DNA of 64,000 nucleotides. Source: Thermogemmata fonticola. Lineage in GTDB: Bacteria; Planctomycetota; Planctomycetia; Gemmatales; Gemmataceae. The notes beneath the pieces are model-generated. The model saw nothing but the letters and a program-made list of their open reading frames with translations. It did not search any database and was not told where the DNA came from. The stretch spans positions 930,001 through 994,000 of the forward strand of contig NZ_JACEFB010000001.1 in assembly GCF_013694095.1 (NCBI RefSeq). The letters run 5' to 3'. A program made the position numbers and the translations under genes. Positions 7,474-16,515 of this stretch are shown in pieces (the first letter of the stretch is position 1; every line of letters begins with the position of its first letter).

Positions 7474-9393
7474 TCACTTCTGGCGTTGCAATTCCCACCA
7501 CTGTTTCCAGGCTTCCACCGCAAGGCGTTTGTCGTGAGCGGAGGCGAAGGGCGGCGGCCCGAAGTCTTGTCCGGTGAGGGCCTTTAGCCCCGCTTTGGCC
7601 GCCCGCACCACCAGCTCTTCTTCATCGAGTAGCACCTCGATCAAATCCGGGATGTGGGATTTGTCATCTTTCATCGCCATGGCGAGGACTGCTGCTCGGC
7701 GGAGTTCCGGATAATCCTTGGCTCGTGAATAAGCCCGCAAGGTCTCCGCACTCAGGCGGGTCAAACGTTCGGCCAGGGCAGTCCGCACATCGAGCAAGCG
7801 GACCCCTTCGAGGCGATCCGCCGCCAGTGCCAGAGCTTGCGTGTTGACGCTTCCGTTGCTGTCGCGGATTTTACGCAGAGTGACCGCCCACTGGCTCTCA
7901 CTACTCCGCAGCAAAGTGGCGGCGAGCGTGGCCGCTTCGCTGTTCAAGTAAGAAGGACTGGCGGCTTTGGAAGGACGCCCCACACCCGAAGGCGTACCGC
8001 TTCCCGACGGACCGGGACCCGCTCGCATTTCTGTGTTGATGTCATTTTGGACTTTGCCGGACAAATCCCGCGCCAGGTTCGACTTGCACAAAACGAGGAT
8101 CGCAAAGGCCGTATTGACCTCTGGGTCATATCCGCCGACTTCCCAGGAACCATCCGCCGCTTGCGTCATCACCAAAGTCGTGGAAACCGCTTCGTACCAA
8201 TCGATGTTGGCAATGACATCGAGGCCGTAAATCACACCGACCCGCTCCAGCGACCAGAGGAAGTAGAAATCGTTGCGCCCATGCCCTCCACCCTGTCCGC
8301 CGAGGACGAAGGCACTGCCGCCTCGGCCATCCGGGCGCACGGAGTTGTGGAGCACCGCACCCAAGGCCGCGAAGGCAAACTGGGCCGCTCGGTCCCGCGC
8401 ATCCAACCGCAGCTTCCCCTTCTCTTCCGCTTTGGGTTCGGCCGTTTTCTTGGGCGGTGGCGGAGAGGCAGGGTCCGGCGGCTGGAAGAAGGGATCATCC
8501 GGGGTGGAGGCTCCCTCCTTCGGTTTCTCTGGCATCTTCTTCGGAGCGGGTTCTTCCGTGGCTTTCAGGCTCCGCTCTTGCCGCCGAGCAATGCCCGTCG
8601 CCAGGCCCAAGAGTCCCGCGCAGATCATGGACGGCGACCCTTCCTGGACGATGGCCACGGAAGCGCCCGCAGCCGGGCCGGTATAGGGCCATCCTCCCGT
8701 GCGTGTTTGGGTGAGCAGGAAGCGCCGCTCCACCAGGTCCAAAGCCGTATCCACCGGCACGCCGTGCTTGCGCGCCAGCCACAAGGCCAAGACGGCAAAT
8801 TGTGTGTTCGAGTTGTCATCCCCCACACTGTTCTGCGGATTGCGGCGGCTGAACAGAACTTGGGCATAGCGTTCGATGTCGGGATGCATGCGGCCCGCTT
8901 GTCCCATTGGCTTCACGGCTCGCAAAAACTGCACTTCTTTCGCGCTCACCTCCGCGATGCAGCCGTAACCCCAACCCCCTGTTTGGGTCTGGCCCACGAG
9001 AAGCCGCGCCGCCAAAGCTTGAATCAACGGGACATCGTTCGGGTCCCCCAAGCGGTCGAGATACATCAGGCAGAGCGAAATCTGGTAAGTCTGGACCTGG
9101 GTATAGGCTGCCTCCCGGACAATCCGGGTGATGTTCTGCACCGCCGGGTCTGTGGGCGGCACCCCCGCCTCCAGCAAGGCTAACCCCGCCAGACACGTCC
9201 CGCCCAGAGCATGATTGAACGGAATGTTGATGTTTGGCCCCGCGTTGGGCTGGAGATACTTCTTCTTGATCCAAGCCACGCCGCGCTGAATCGCCGCATC
9301 CACCTGTTTCGGATCCGCCGCACGCGCCGGCGCAGCCATGTATACGAGCAGCCCGAGGAGAATAGCCAAAAGTATGCCGCTTTTCCGCATCAT
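7474..9393 (-). CDS. Exported squalene-cyclase-like toroid protein with HEAT-like C-terminus (paralogue B)
   Basis: With the start at 9393 the protein has 639 residues and begins MMRKSGILLAILLGLLVYMA, a classical signal peptide ending near AARA. GGGAGG lies four to seven bases before the two ATG codons. Toroid repeats include GQTQTGGWGYGC and QTRTGGWPYTG, followed by a proline-rich linker with one DPFFQPP and a HEAT-like tail (ELRRAAVLAMAMKDDKSH). It closely matches paralogue A, so the pair looks like a tandem duplication. The frame stays open upstream to an ATG at 9642 that has its own strong ribosome-binding site and promoter. An 82-residue extension before a signal peptide would be unusual, so I take the shorter form. 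Terpene cyclase chemistry is not supported; function unknown. Confidence 0.82.
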   Translation of the reverse strand: MMRKSGILLAILLGLLVYMAAPARAADPKQVDAAIQRGVAWIKKKYLQPNAGPNINIPFNHALGGTCLAGLALLEAGVPPTDPAVQNITRIVREAAYTQVQTYQISLCLMYLDRLGDPNDVPLIQALAARLLVGQTQTGGWGYGCIAEVSAKEVQFLRAVKPMGQAGRMHPDIERYAQVLFSRRNPQNSVGDDNSNTQFAVLALWLARKHGVPVDTALDLVERRFLLTQTRTGGWPYTGPAAGASVAIVQEGSPSMICAGLLGLATGIARRQERSLKATEEPAPKKMPEKPKEGASTPDDPFFQPPDPASPPPPKKTAEPKAEEKGKLRLDARDRAAQFAFAALGAVLHNSVRPDGRGGSAFVLGGQGGGHGRNDFYFLWSLERVGVIYGLDVIANIDWYEAVSTTLVMTQAADGSWEVGGYDPEVNTAFAILVLCKSNLARDLSGKVQNDINTEMRAGPGPSGSGTPSGVGRPSKAASPSYLNSEAATLAATLLRSSESQWAVTLRKIRDSNGSVNTQALALAADRLEGVRLLDVRTALAERLTRLSAETLRAYSRAKDYPELRRAAVLAMAMKDDKSHIPDLIEVLLDEEELVVRAAKAGLKALTGQDFGPPPFASAHDKRLAVEAWKQWWELQRQK

Positions 9394-9512
9394 GAAGCCT
9401 CCCGTTTTCGCGGCTGATATGAATCCCGCAACCCGATGATCCCTCGGATTCCACTTCCTGAGCGCAAAGGCATACGGCACAGACGCCGCTTCCCCCTTGC
9501 CTTTCCAGTGTA

Positions 9513-9642
9513 TCACACCCGCCGTTGCCGCAACAGGGGCAGATCGAGCCTCCCCAAGCGATCCGCTGCCTTGGCCGCCCCGACTCGTGCCGTCGAAACG
9601 GCGAGCAATCCCACGCCGAACAGGATGGTGATTCGTAGTCAT
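9513..9642 (-). pseudogene. Possible short exported-protein gene broken by one extra base near its start
   Basis: ATG at 9642 follows a perfect AAGGAGG at 9651-9657 (spacing 8) and a good promoter. The first five codons read MTTNH. Skipping the base at 9627 opens a frame reading ILFGVGLLAVSTARVGAAKA and continuing to a TGA at 9513-9515, for 42 residues in all. That frame has mostly G or C in third positions and looks like a signal peptide plus a short tail. Unshifted, the frame has no GC bias at third positions and runs into paralogue B. It could be a decayed small gene, a sequencing or assembly indel, or a real N-terminal extension. Confidence 0.35.
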
Positions 9643-9650
9643 GGCTGGTA

Positions 9651-9657
9651 CCTCCTT
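9651..9657 (-). promoter_or_regulatory. Strong ribosome-binding site upstream of ATG 9642
   Basis: The minus strand reads AAGGAGG, a full anti-SD match, eight bases before the ATG at 9640-9642. It is a better match than the site in front of paralogue B itself, which makes the intended start of this transcript unclear. Confidence 0.7.
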
Positions 9658-9696
9658 CGTATTGGACATTTTTCCATTTCGCTGACTTCAACTGTA

Positions 9697-9725
9697 AATA
9701 TGTCCCATAAATTCGCCGCTGTCAA
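9697..9725 (-). promoter_or_regulatory. Sigma-70-like promoter for the paralogue B transcript
   Basis: On the minus strand TTGACA (9720-9725) is followed after exactly 17 bp by CATATT (9697-9702). It lies in an AT-rich island and would start transcription near 9690, about 48 bases before ATG 9642. The -35 box is perfect and the -10 box is close to consensus. Confidence 0.6.
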
Positions 9726-9748
9726 ATCGAAAAATCCATTTTTTCCAA

Positions 9749-9776
9749 AAAAGTGAAAAACGGCCTGTTTTCAGGC
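9749..9776 (-). terminator. Weak intrinsic-terminator-like hairpin
   Basis: The minus strand reads GCCTG-AAAA-CAGGC (9763-9776) followed by CGTTTTTC. The stem is only five pairs. It lies about 190 bp after the stop of the permease gene and just before the paralogue B promoter, so it could end the upstream transcript. Confidence 0.38.
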
Positions 9777-9961
9777 TTATTTTGATGCCCTAGGCCGGTC
9801 GGACCCCCAAAACGCGAGTCTGTTCCGTTTCAGGACACCCGGCCCTTCCCCGGGGTTCACCATGCGATTGCAAAAGGCACGCTGAGCCGCAGCGTTACAG
9901 CTTACGGCCTTAGAGAAGGCTGCGGGGGCGGAGGAAGGGGAAAATCTCCAAGCGGCTCAGG

Positions 9962-11380
9962 TTATTCGTGGCGGAGGGCTTCGATCGGATCGAGCCGGGA
10001 GGCCCGCCAGGCGGGGTACAAACCAAAGCCAACTCCGACCAGGACGGAAAAGATCAACGAGACGAAGATGATGGGTACGTGCACTTTCGCTGGCAAGGGA
10101 CTGCCCGTGAACCAACCCCACTGGAGCATCTGGGACCAGAGGGCCGGGACGGCATACACCATCGCCAGTCCGATGAGCACGCCGAGCAGACCGCCCAACG
10201 TCGTCTGAACGACGGCTTCCACGAGGAATTGCAGGACAATGTCCCGCTGTTTGGCTCCCAAAGCTCGGCGGATGCCGATCTCACGCGTCCGTTCCGTGAC
10301 GGTGGCCAGCATGATGTTCATGATGCCGATGCCGCCGACGAGCAGAGAGATCGAGGCGATCATGGCCATCAGGGTGATGAAGCGGTTCTTGGCCCGCTCC
10401 GCCTCTTCGAGGCGGTCCAGGGGAATCGTGACGGCCCAATCGCGCTTGGGGGCATGCTCTTCTTCCAGGATTTGTTTGATGGCATCGCCGACAGGCCGAA
10501 CGAGGTCGATATCGGACACCGTGAGCGTGATCTGGGTATATTGGACCTTTTCGTTGATGCGGGAACCGGAAGTCCGGACCGAGATGATCTCGCCGAAGCG
10601 GGCAAAGCTGGTGTGGAGGGGGATGTAAATATCATCGTTGAAGTCTTCCGCGGCTTGGGAACCGCCGCTGCCGCCCGTGGGCATGCGCTCGCGGATGACC
10701 CCCACGACCTGAAATTCAAAGGAACGCATCAGGATCGAACGACCAAGCGGGTCTTCAAAGGGGAAGAGTTTGTCCGCCACCGCTGAGCCGAGGACGCAGA
10801 CGTTTTTGCGTTCCCGGTCGTCGATGTCGGTCAGGAAACGTCCCGATGCTAGTTCAAAACGGTGGATGTCGGCATATTCTGGCGTCGTGGCGATGACACG
10901 GGCGTTGGCCATGCGCTCCAGATAGCGGGCTTCCGTGGGCAAAACCCGCAAGGGGACGATGCGCACGATCGCATCCCCGAACGTCTTGAACCGTTCCAGG
11001 TCCCGGCGGGTCAGCCCGTAGGTGGTCACCCAGGTACGCGTCGCCGTGGCCGAATCATCCGGCGGCTTGACACTGCGAATGATGATGTTGGTCGCTCCTT
11101 GCCGCTTGATGTCCTCCAGGGCGTCCTGCATCGATCCCTCGCCGAAGGCCATCAGGGAGATAACCGAGGCGATTCCAATAATGATGCCCAAGACCGAGAG
11201 AAAAGACCGGAGTTTGTGGAGCCAGAGGCTTTTGATGGCCAAGGCGATATTGCGGCGGAGCTTGATGATCGCGGCGCGTTGCGCCCAGGAATTGGAGGCG
11301 ATGAGGGCCACGAAGGCCGCTCCCGCGACTGCGAGCAAAAGCCAGAACCACCAGGGGAAATCGGAGTACATTGGCAGCAT
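9962..11380 (-). CDS. MacB/FtsX-type ABC transporter permease
   Basis: A 472-residue inner-membrane protein of the MacB permease family, mechanotransmission subunits that work with a separate ATPase. An extra N-terminal hydrophobic segment (about 9-28) precedes the family's first helix (SFLSVLGIIIGIASVISLMA). A periplasmic core domain of about 220 residues follows, then three C-terminal helices with TREIGIRRALGAKQRDI and a final YPAWRASRLDPIEALRHE, both typical. I place the start at 11380 (MLPMYSDFPW) with GGAG five bases upstream; the frame is open further upstream but looks non-coding. No ATPase or membrane-fusion gene is nearby, which is unusual for this family. Its substrate is unknown. 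Confidence 0.85.
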   Translation of the reverse strand: MLPMYSDFPWWFWLLLAVAGAAFVALIASNSWAQRAAIIKLRRNIALAIKSLWLHKLRSFLSVLGIIIGIASVISLMAFGEGSMQDALEDIKRQGATNIIIRSVKPPDDSATATRTWVTTYGLTRRDLERFKTFGDAIVRIVPLRVLPTEARYLERMANARVIATTPEYADIHRFELASGRFLTDIDDRERKNVCVLGSAVADKLFPFEDPLGRSILMRSFEFQVVGVIRERMPTGGSGGSQAAEDFNDDIYIPLHTSFARFGEIISVRTSGSRINEKVQYTQITLTVSDIDLVRPVGDAIKQILEEEHAPKRDWAVTIPLDRLEEAERAKNRFITLMAMIASISLLVGGIGIMNIMLATVTERTREIGIRRALGAKQRDIVLQFLVEAVVQTTLGGLLGVLIGLAMVYAVPALWSQMLQWGWFTGSPLPAKVHVPIIFVSLIFSVLVGVGFGLYPAWRASRLDPIEALRHE

Positions 11381-11727
11381 GGCAACTCCGTGGGAGCCGA
11401 ACGAGCACAGTCGACCGCATCCGCAGGCGCTATTCGCCGAATCGCAGGAGGGAGGACAGCGAGAACTATCCCTTCGCTTGGTGACAATCCAGGAGCACGA
11501 ATCGTGCGCCCCCTGGTTGTTTACGGAGCTATTATAGCAGGTAACCCTGCCTTCCACTGCCGAAACTCCTTCACGCAGCACTCCCGAAATGTCCCAGGGG
11601 CGTTCCTTTCGGAACGGCTCAGCAAAAAAGCCAGCTCCAGACAAGCCGCAGGGAAGCCTGTCTGGAGCCGAGTGTGAGGTTCGGATGCCGGCGGATCACA
11701 TCGGCGGGGTGGAAGTTGAACCGCGGG

Positions 11728-14700
11728 TCATTGCCCCAGCGGCGGCCGGCCTTCCGTCTGGAAGATCTCCTCCTCCGAATTGATGATGATCCGCGGCGTG
11801 ACCATGATCATGATGTGTGTGGTTTCCCGGCCAATGCCGACATTTTTGAACAAGCGGTTCAGGTAGGGAACCTTGCTCAACACTGGCGGTCCGAACTCGT
11901 TGCGTCCTTCCGAGACTTGCTTGAAGCCGCCGAGCAGGACGGTCCCGCCATCGGGGCAGACGACCGTGGTGTTGATGTTGAGCGTGGTAAAGGCCGGCTG
12001 TTGCAGGAACTGTGTGAACGGCACCGGTTGTCCCTGGCTGCCTCCCTCAAACACAGGGATGACGAAGGTGGTGAAGGGGAAGAGGGGCACGTTGGCACCG
12101 GTCTGAGCGCTCATCGTGATCGGCATGTTGAGGCGGACGAAGCGCCGATCCGCAGAAATCACCCCCTGGATGGTGATCGAGACGATACCCCCCTGGTTGA
12201 AGTCGCCCGGTCCGGGGAAGGGTACGTTCTGCGGCACGAAGACCAGTTGGCCGTTGACCGAGATCACCTGGACGTTGGTCACGAAGAACTGGAGGTTGGA
12301 GACTGTCAGGGTCGCCGTCTGGCCGTTGAAGAGGGTCAGTTTCGGCGCTTGCATGACGTTGACGCGCCGGTCGCCTTGGGCAGCCTCCATGAACATATAC
12401 ACCTGGATGTCGTTGAGGAAGGCCAGTCCCAACGCGATGCCGCCGTTGTTGCCGGGCATGTTCGGATAACCGCCAAAGGGCGGGATGGCCATTTGGAAGT
12501 TCCGCGGGCGGATGGGCACGTCCAGGTCTGGAGTGAAGGTGCCGGCGGGCGTCAAGCCGACCGTCACACCCCGCGCGTTGATGTCGTTGATGAAGGGGAC
12601 AGGGCGGAAGACACCCGAAAAGCCCGTGTTGGGATCGACGGCGGTCAATTGCGGCTCGAACTGCGTCGTGTGGGTCTTGATGTTCATCGAGAAGTCCAGA
12701 CCCATTCGCTCGAACCAGCTTTCCGAGACCGAGACGATACGGACTTCGACGGCCAGGGCCAGGTCCTGGAGCCGGCGCAAGGCTTCGAGCAGGTCCTCGA
12801 CTTCCCGGATGACGTCGGCGGTTTGATTGACCACCAGGGCGCTGCTAACGTCGTAGTACTGGATGCGTCCGGCACCGCCCATGCCATCCCAGGTGTGGGG
12901 TTTGATCAAGCTGGTGATGAGCTGGATGAGTTGCTCATGGCGGCTGTTCTGCTCCGTGGTCACAGGAGCCGAGGCGCTGACCGGCCCGCCGGATTGCCAT
13001 TGGCTCTCCAGCCGTCCCGCTTGACTGAGGGGTACGCCGCCGTGGATGCCCGGCTGCAAGCCCGCCGTCATCGAAGCTGGCAGACCGCCTCCCAGACCGC
13101 CGGGAGGATTCAACGGCGTAGGCAAGCCGCTGGCGCCGATTTGGGCTTTGGCCGCGCTATTGGCGAACATCTTGTCCACGTTGGCGTAGTCCGGCATGGC
13201 GAAGTTGGGGATGGGAGTCACCAGGTCCGCCACGGCGAAGACTTTGGTGTAAAGCCGTCCCTTGGCCTTGCGCGTGGTCGTCACTTTGACCATGTCGTTT
13301 TCGATGACGTAGCTCAGTCCCGCTTGCTCCAGGGTGAAGCTGAGCAGGTGCTTGGCGGCGACCGGGTAACCGGGTTTGACCGTCACTGGCTTGACCGGAC
13401 TGAGACCCTCCGCCTCCAGAGCAGCTTCGTCGAGCAGGATCGGCACTCCGATGAGGGTCTTGAGGTTTTCGATCGCCTGGTTGATTGGCGTCTGGGTGAA
13501 TTCGATCTCGATCGGTTTGTTGAGCTTCAATTCGATGTCGTATTCCGCCTCGGAGCGGGTCTTGAGGTAGGCGTCGTCGAGGGAGCCGCGGTTGCGCGCG
13601 CGACGGTAGGCTTCGAGTTTGACGGCGACGGGATTGTCCACATCGACGAACGGCCCCGGTTGCTCCGCCTTGTTGAGGGCGTCCAGCACAAACTGCTCCT
13701 TGTCGCTTTTGAGTTTTTCCGCTTCGCGGACGCGTTTGCTCATCTTGGCCATGTACACAAGCTGGGCCAGGGCGGGATTGTCGGGGTCCAACTGCTTGGC
13801 CTGCAAGGCGACTTTTTCCGCTTCGCTGAAGTCGGCCCGCTTGACCAGCTCGTGATAACGGCGGACCAGTTGCGTGATCTCGGCTTTGCGTTGCTCTTCG
13901 GCAGCGGCTCGTCCGGCGATCAACTCGCGGGCCTCGCGGTTCTCCCGCTGCTGCCGGGCGATGGCATCCGTCTGGCCTTTCATGACCCGGAAGGTGTCCA
14001 GGCGGCTCTCAATGGGCCGGAGCAACAGAGCGATGCTCGACGCATCCAGGTCAGAAGCCCGAACTTTTTGGATGTAGTCCTGAAGCATCTGGATCGCCAG
14101 GTCGGTTTCCCCGTTGCCAAACGCCTTGGTGGCTTCCGCTTGGACCTTCAGCCCTTCACTGCGGAGCTTTTGGAATTGGACCTGCCGCAGGGCTTCGGTT
14201 TGGGTGGCCACCGATTCGGGATTTTTGGGTTGTGCCGGGTCGGAGGGAACCGGTGAAGAAGGCGATGGGGTGCTGTGGGCCGCCCCGGAAGTACCGCTCT
14301 TTTCCAGTTCGTTGCGGCAGAGAGTGAGCAATTCTTCGCGTCGGGCCTTTTTGTCCGCCGGTAAGTGATTCGGATCAATGAGCAGGAGCACGCCGAGGGC
14401 CTGATTGTAGTCGCGTTGCTGCGTCGCCGTTTCAGCGGCTTCCAGGGAACGCAGGGCATTGACCTTTTTCTGGGCCAGGCGTTCCGCGTCGATGGAATTG
14501 AGCAAGGCGCGGGCTTCGTTGTGCAAACCGCCATCGGGATGATTATGGGCCTTGAGGGCGAGTTGTTCGGCGATGTCGAGCCGTCCCGCGGCGAACTCCT
14601 GGGCGGCCTGATCGAGGAGTTGCCGGGCGGTCAGTCCGGCGGGAGACTGGGGAGCGGCAGGAGCACCAGGTGAAACGGGAGCCAAGGGCGGCACAGGAGC

Positions 14701-15789
14701 GGCCGGTGGTGGAGTCGGCCCCGCTCCTCCAGCAACAGTTGCGGAAGTACCGCCGCGTATTTGGGCACGCAATTCGTCAATCGGCCGGGAGTGCAATCCC
14801 AACTGACCGGCGATCTGGGCCGCGCGCTGGAGGGCCGTCTCGGCCGCGGAGGTTTCGTTTTTGTTCAGATGGGTCCGGGCTTGGGCCACCAGTTGATCGA
14901 TGGCGCGCTGGCCGCGAGCATTGAGGTCCTGCAAGGCGTAGGCCGGGGAGTACTCCTGCGGTCCGAAACTGGCTCCGAGGCGATCCGCTTCAAGGAAGCG
15001 GGCCTTAGCGGCGGCAAATTGTCCCTCGTCCGCCAAGCGTTTCCCTTCGGCGAGGAGCCGCTGAGCGGCGGCCTTTTTGCTGTCGGCGGTGGCGGGCGGC
15101 GGAGAAGCAGCGGGACGGCTCGGCGTCGAACCCGTCCCCGCCGAGTGGGCCGGCGTGAGCGAGGAAGGGGTCTGTCCCGGCCGGACCGAGGCGGTGGTGA
15201 CGCCGTGCGGTGTACCGGGCGGAGTAATGGGCGGCACATTGAGCCGGGCACGGGCCGCTTGAATCTGCCGGATGAGCTTGTCCGGGCGGTCGCCGAAATC
15301 CCAGATGGAGTAGGGGCCGTGGAGTTGTTCCGCCCGCTGAGCCAGTTGCAAGGCCCGATCGAGTTGCTCGGCTTTTTCGCGGTCCGAACGCGCTGGCTGG
15401 GCCAGTAGTGCCTTGGCCTGACGGAGGAGTTGTTCGGCCTCCTTCTTCTGGGCTTTGGCCACAGCGGCCTGGATGTCTTTGAGCAGCGCCTGCGGGGTGT
15501 CTTCAAACAAGCCCCAGCGTCCACTCGGATTGCTGGCTTCCGCGGCACGGGCTAAATCCTGGGCACGGTCGAACTGCCCCGCTTCCAAGGCCCGCCGCCC
15601 TTCCCGCAACAAGGCACGGGCATCCCGACCCGGCATGCTCTTGGCTGTGACTCCACTGGGAGCAGCCCCGCCCTTGGTTCCCAGTCCTTGCGCTTCGAGC
15701 GTTGCGGCTGACAAGCCACACAACAGCGGCGCCACCAGCAAGCGGACGGCATAGCCACGCCCGCTCCACGTCCTTGCCCTACTCACCAT
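11728..15789 (-). CDS. Secretin-domain outer-membrane protein with long TPR-like N-terminal region
   Basis: A 1353-residue protein beginning MVSRARTWSGRG with a signal peptide. Roughly residues 45-560 hold degenerate TPR-like helical repeats separated by proline/serine-rich linkers. A charged helical stretch and an STN-like domain (IEIEFTQTPINQAIENLKTL) follow, then an N-domain and a type II/III secretin domain with VNVMQAPKLTLFNGQTA and GGTVLLGGF, ending SKVPYLNRLFKNVGIGRE and a hydrophobic strand. Secretins form multimeric outer-membrane gates. No other type II secretion or pilus gene is in the window. ATG 15789 has AAGGAGG two bases away and the adjoining GTG at 15786 is better spaced. The 58-codon extension upstream looks non-coding. 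Confidence 0.88.
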   Translation of the reverse strand: MVSRARTWSGRGYAVRLLVAPLLCGLSAATLEAQGLGTKGGAAPSGVTAKSMPGRDARALLREGRRALEAGQFDRAQDLARAAEASNPSGRWGLFEDTPQALLKDIQAAVAKAQKKEAEQLLRQAKALLAQPARSDREKAEQLDRALQLAQRAEQLHGPYSIWDFGDRPDKLIRQIQAARARLNVPPITPPGTPHGVTTASVRPGQTPSSLTPAHSAGTGSTPSRPAASPPPATADSKKAAAQRLLAEGKRLADEGQFAAAKARFLEADRLGASFGPQEYSPAYALQDLNARGQRAIDQLVAQARTHLNKNETSAAETALQRAAQIAGQLGLHSRPIDELRAQIRGGTSATVAGGAGPTPPPAAPVPPLAPVSPGAPAAPQSPAGLTARQLLDQAAQEFAAGRLDIAEQLALKAHNHPDGGLHNEARALLNSIDAERLAQKKVNALRSLEAAETATQQRDYNQALGVLLLIDPNHLPADKKARREELLTLCRNELEKSGTSGAAHSTPSPSSPVPSDPAQPKNPESVATQTEALRQVQFQKLRSEGLKVQAEATKAFGNGETDLAIQMLQDYIQKVRASDLDASSIALLLRPIESRLDTFRVMKGQTDAIARQQRENREARELIAGRAAAEEQRKAEITQLVRRYHELVKRADFSEAEKVALQAKQLDPDNPALAQLVYMAKMSKRVREAEKLKSDKEQFVLDALNKAEQPGPFVDVDNPVAVKLEAYRRARNRGSLDDAYLKTRSEAEYDIELKLNKPIEIEFTQTPINQAIENLKTLIGVPILLDEAALEAEGLSPVKPVTVKPGYPVAAKHLLSFTLEQAGLSYVIENDMVKVTTTRKAKGRLYTKVFAVADLVTPIPNFAMPDYANVDKMFANSAAKAQIGASGLPTPLNPPGGLGGGLPASMTAGLQPGIHGGVPLSQAGRLESQWQSGGPVSASAPVTTEQNSRHEQLIQLITSLIKPHTWDGMGGAGRIQYYDVSSALVVNQTADVIREVEDLLEALRRLQDLALAVEVRIVSVSESWFERMGLDFSMNIKTHTTQFEPQLTAVDPNTGFSGVFRPVPFINDINARGVTVGLTPAGTFTPDLDVPIRPRNFQMAIPPFGGYPNMPGNNGGIALGLAFLNDIQVYMFMEAAQGDRRVNVMQAPKLTLFNGQTATLTVSNLQFFVTNVQVISVNGQLVFVPQNVPFPGPGDFNQGGIVSITIQGVISADRRFVRLNMPITMSAQTGANVPLFPFTTFVIPVFEGGSQGQPVPFTQFLQQPAFTTLNINTTVVCPDGGTVLLGGFKQVSEGRNEFGPPVLSKVPYLNRLFKNVGIGRETTHIMIMVTPRIIINSEEEIFQTEGRPPLGQ

Positions 15790-16515
15790 GGCCTCCTTCC
15801 CCTTTGCCGGGTGATCTGTGGACCGCGATCTCTCACGACCGTCATCCCCCGATGTCTCGATCGTGAGGCGTCCCCTCCGGCGGACCTCGGCCACCCCCTG
15901 CTGGATACGCTGGCCGATCTCCCTCCATCCGCCGACGAGACGCTGCCGCGTCGGTTCCTCCAATCAAGCACCGGCCTATAACGACCCCCTTCCCGCAAGT
16001 CAAGCATCCCATCACTTTTTTTGGCACTTTCTCCCCAAATTTTTCCCCTTCCATCCCGCCAGGACGGTAAACCACGCAAGACATGGCCAACCCCGCAAAA
16101 TTGCCCCCGTTCCGCAGAAAACATCTCACTCCGTATGATGGGTAAACTCGAAAGGAACAGAAGTTGCTCGTCCCCCGCCGCTCCTTCCCCGGAGCTAAGC
16201 CAGGAATCGTCAACATACCCCTGGGAACCAAGGAATCACAAACCACGGGAGGGGACCTTGGGGGGCTTTGAGCACACCGCGGCCATCGCTCAACACGCGG
16301 CGGCCATCAATTCGGCTGAAATGGCAGCAGGCGGCACAGCGCTGTTCCGGACCGCCTTGGAGAGGAGAATCCGCTAGAATGTGCTCAGAGAGTTATGGGA
16401 CGCTCCCGCGCGACCCGCCATAAAGGTCGAGGAGCCAGACGGTATCCTAGAATTGGGGAGCTGACGCCAGACGCAGCCGTCCCCATAGGCCGGACAGAAG
16501 AGGAGGTGCTGCCCT
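15790..16515. other. Non-coding divergent region
   Basis: About 725 bp between the secretin start (minus) and the M20 peptidase start (plus). I see no convincing gene. A 7-bp inverted repeat, CTCACGA (15832-15838) and TCGTGAG (15861-15867), lies upstream of the secretin gene and could be an operator. Short open frames here lack ribosome-binding sites and codon bias. Confidence 0.6.

Noticed and set aside
7837-9183. Plus-strand 448-codon open frame opposite toroid paralogue B
   Set aside because: It is Arg/His-rich shadow sequence with no ribosome-binding site or motif.
5002-9393. Terpene or squalene cyclase function for the toroid pair
   Set aside because: QW-like repeats are present, but I see no Asp-rich catalytic motif. 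The proteins are exported and carry HEAT-like tails, so only the fold is supported.
11381-11644. 88-codon N-terminal extension of the MacB-like permease
   Set aside because: It is Cys/Ser-rich, unlike coding sequence here, and a good ribosome-binding site marks the start at 11380.
11674-14256. Plus-strand 860-codon open frame antisense to the secretin gene
   Set aside because: It is rich in Asp, Arg, Gly and His with no recognisable domain, and lies wholly opposite a clear secretin. GC-rich genes produce such antisense frames.
15790-15963. 58-codon N-terminal extension of the secretin
   Set aside because: It would start at TTG and place charged sequence ahead of an obvious signal peptide. 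AAGGAGG lies at the shorter start.
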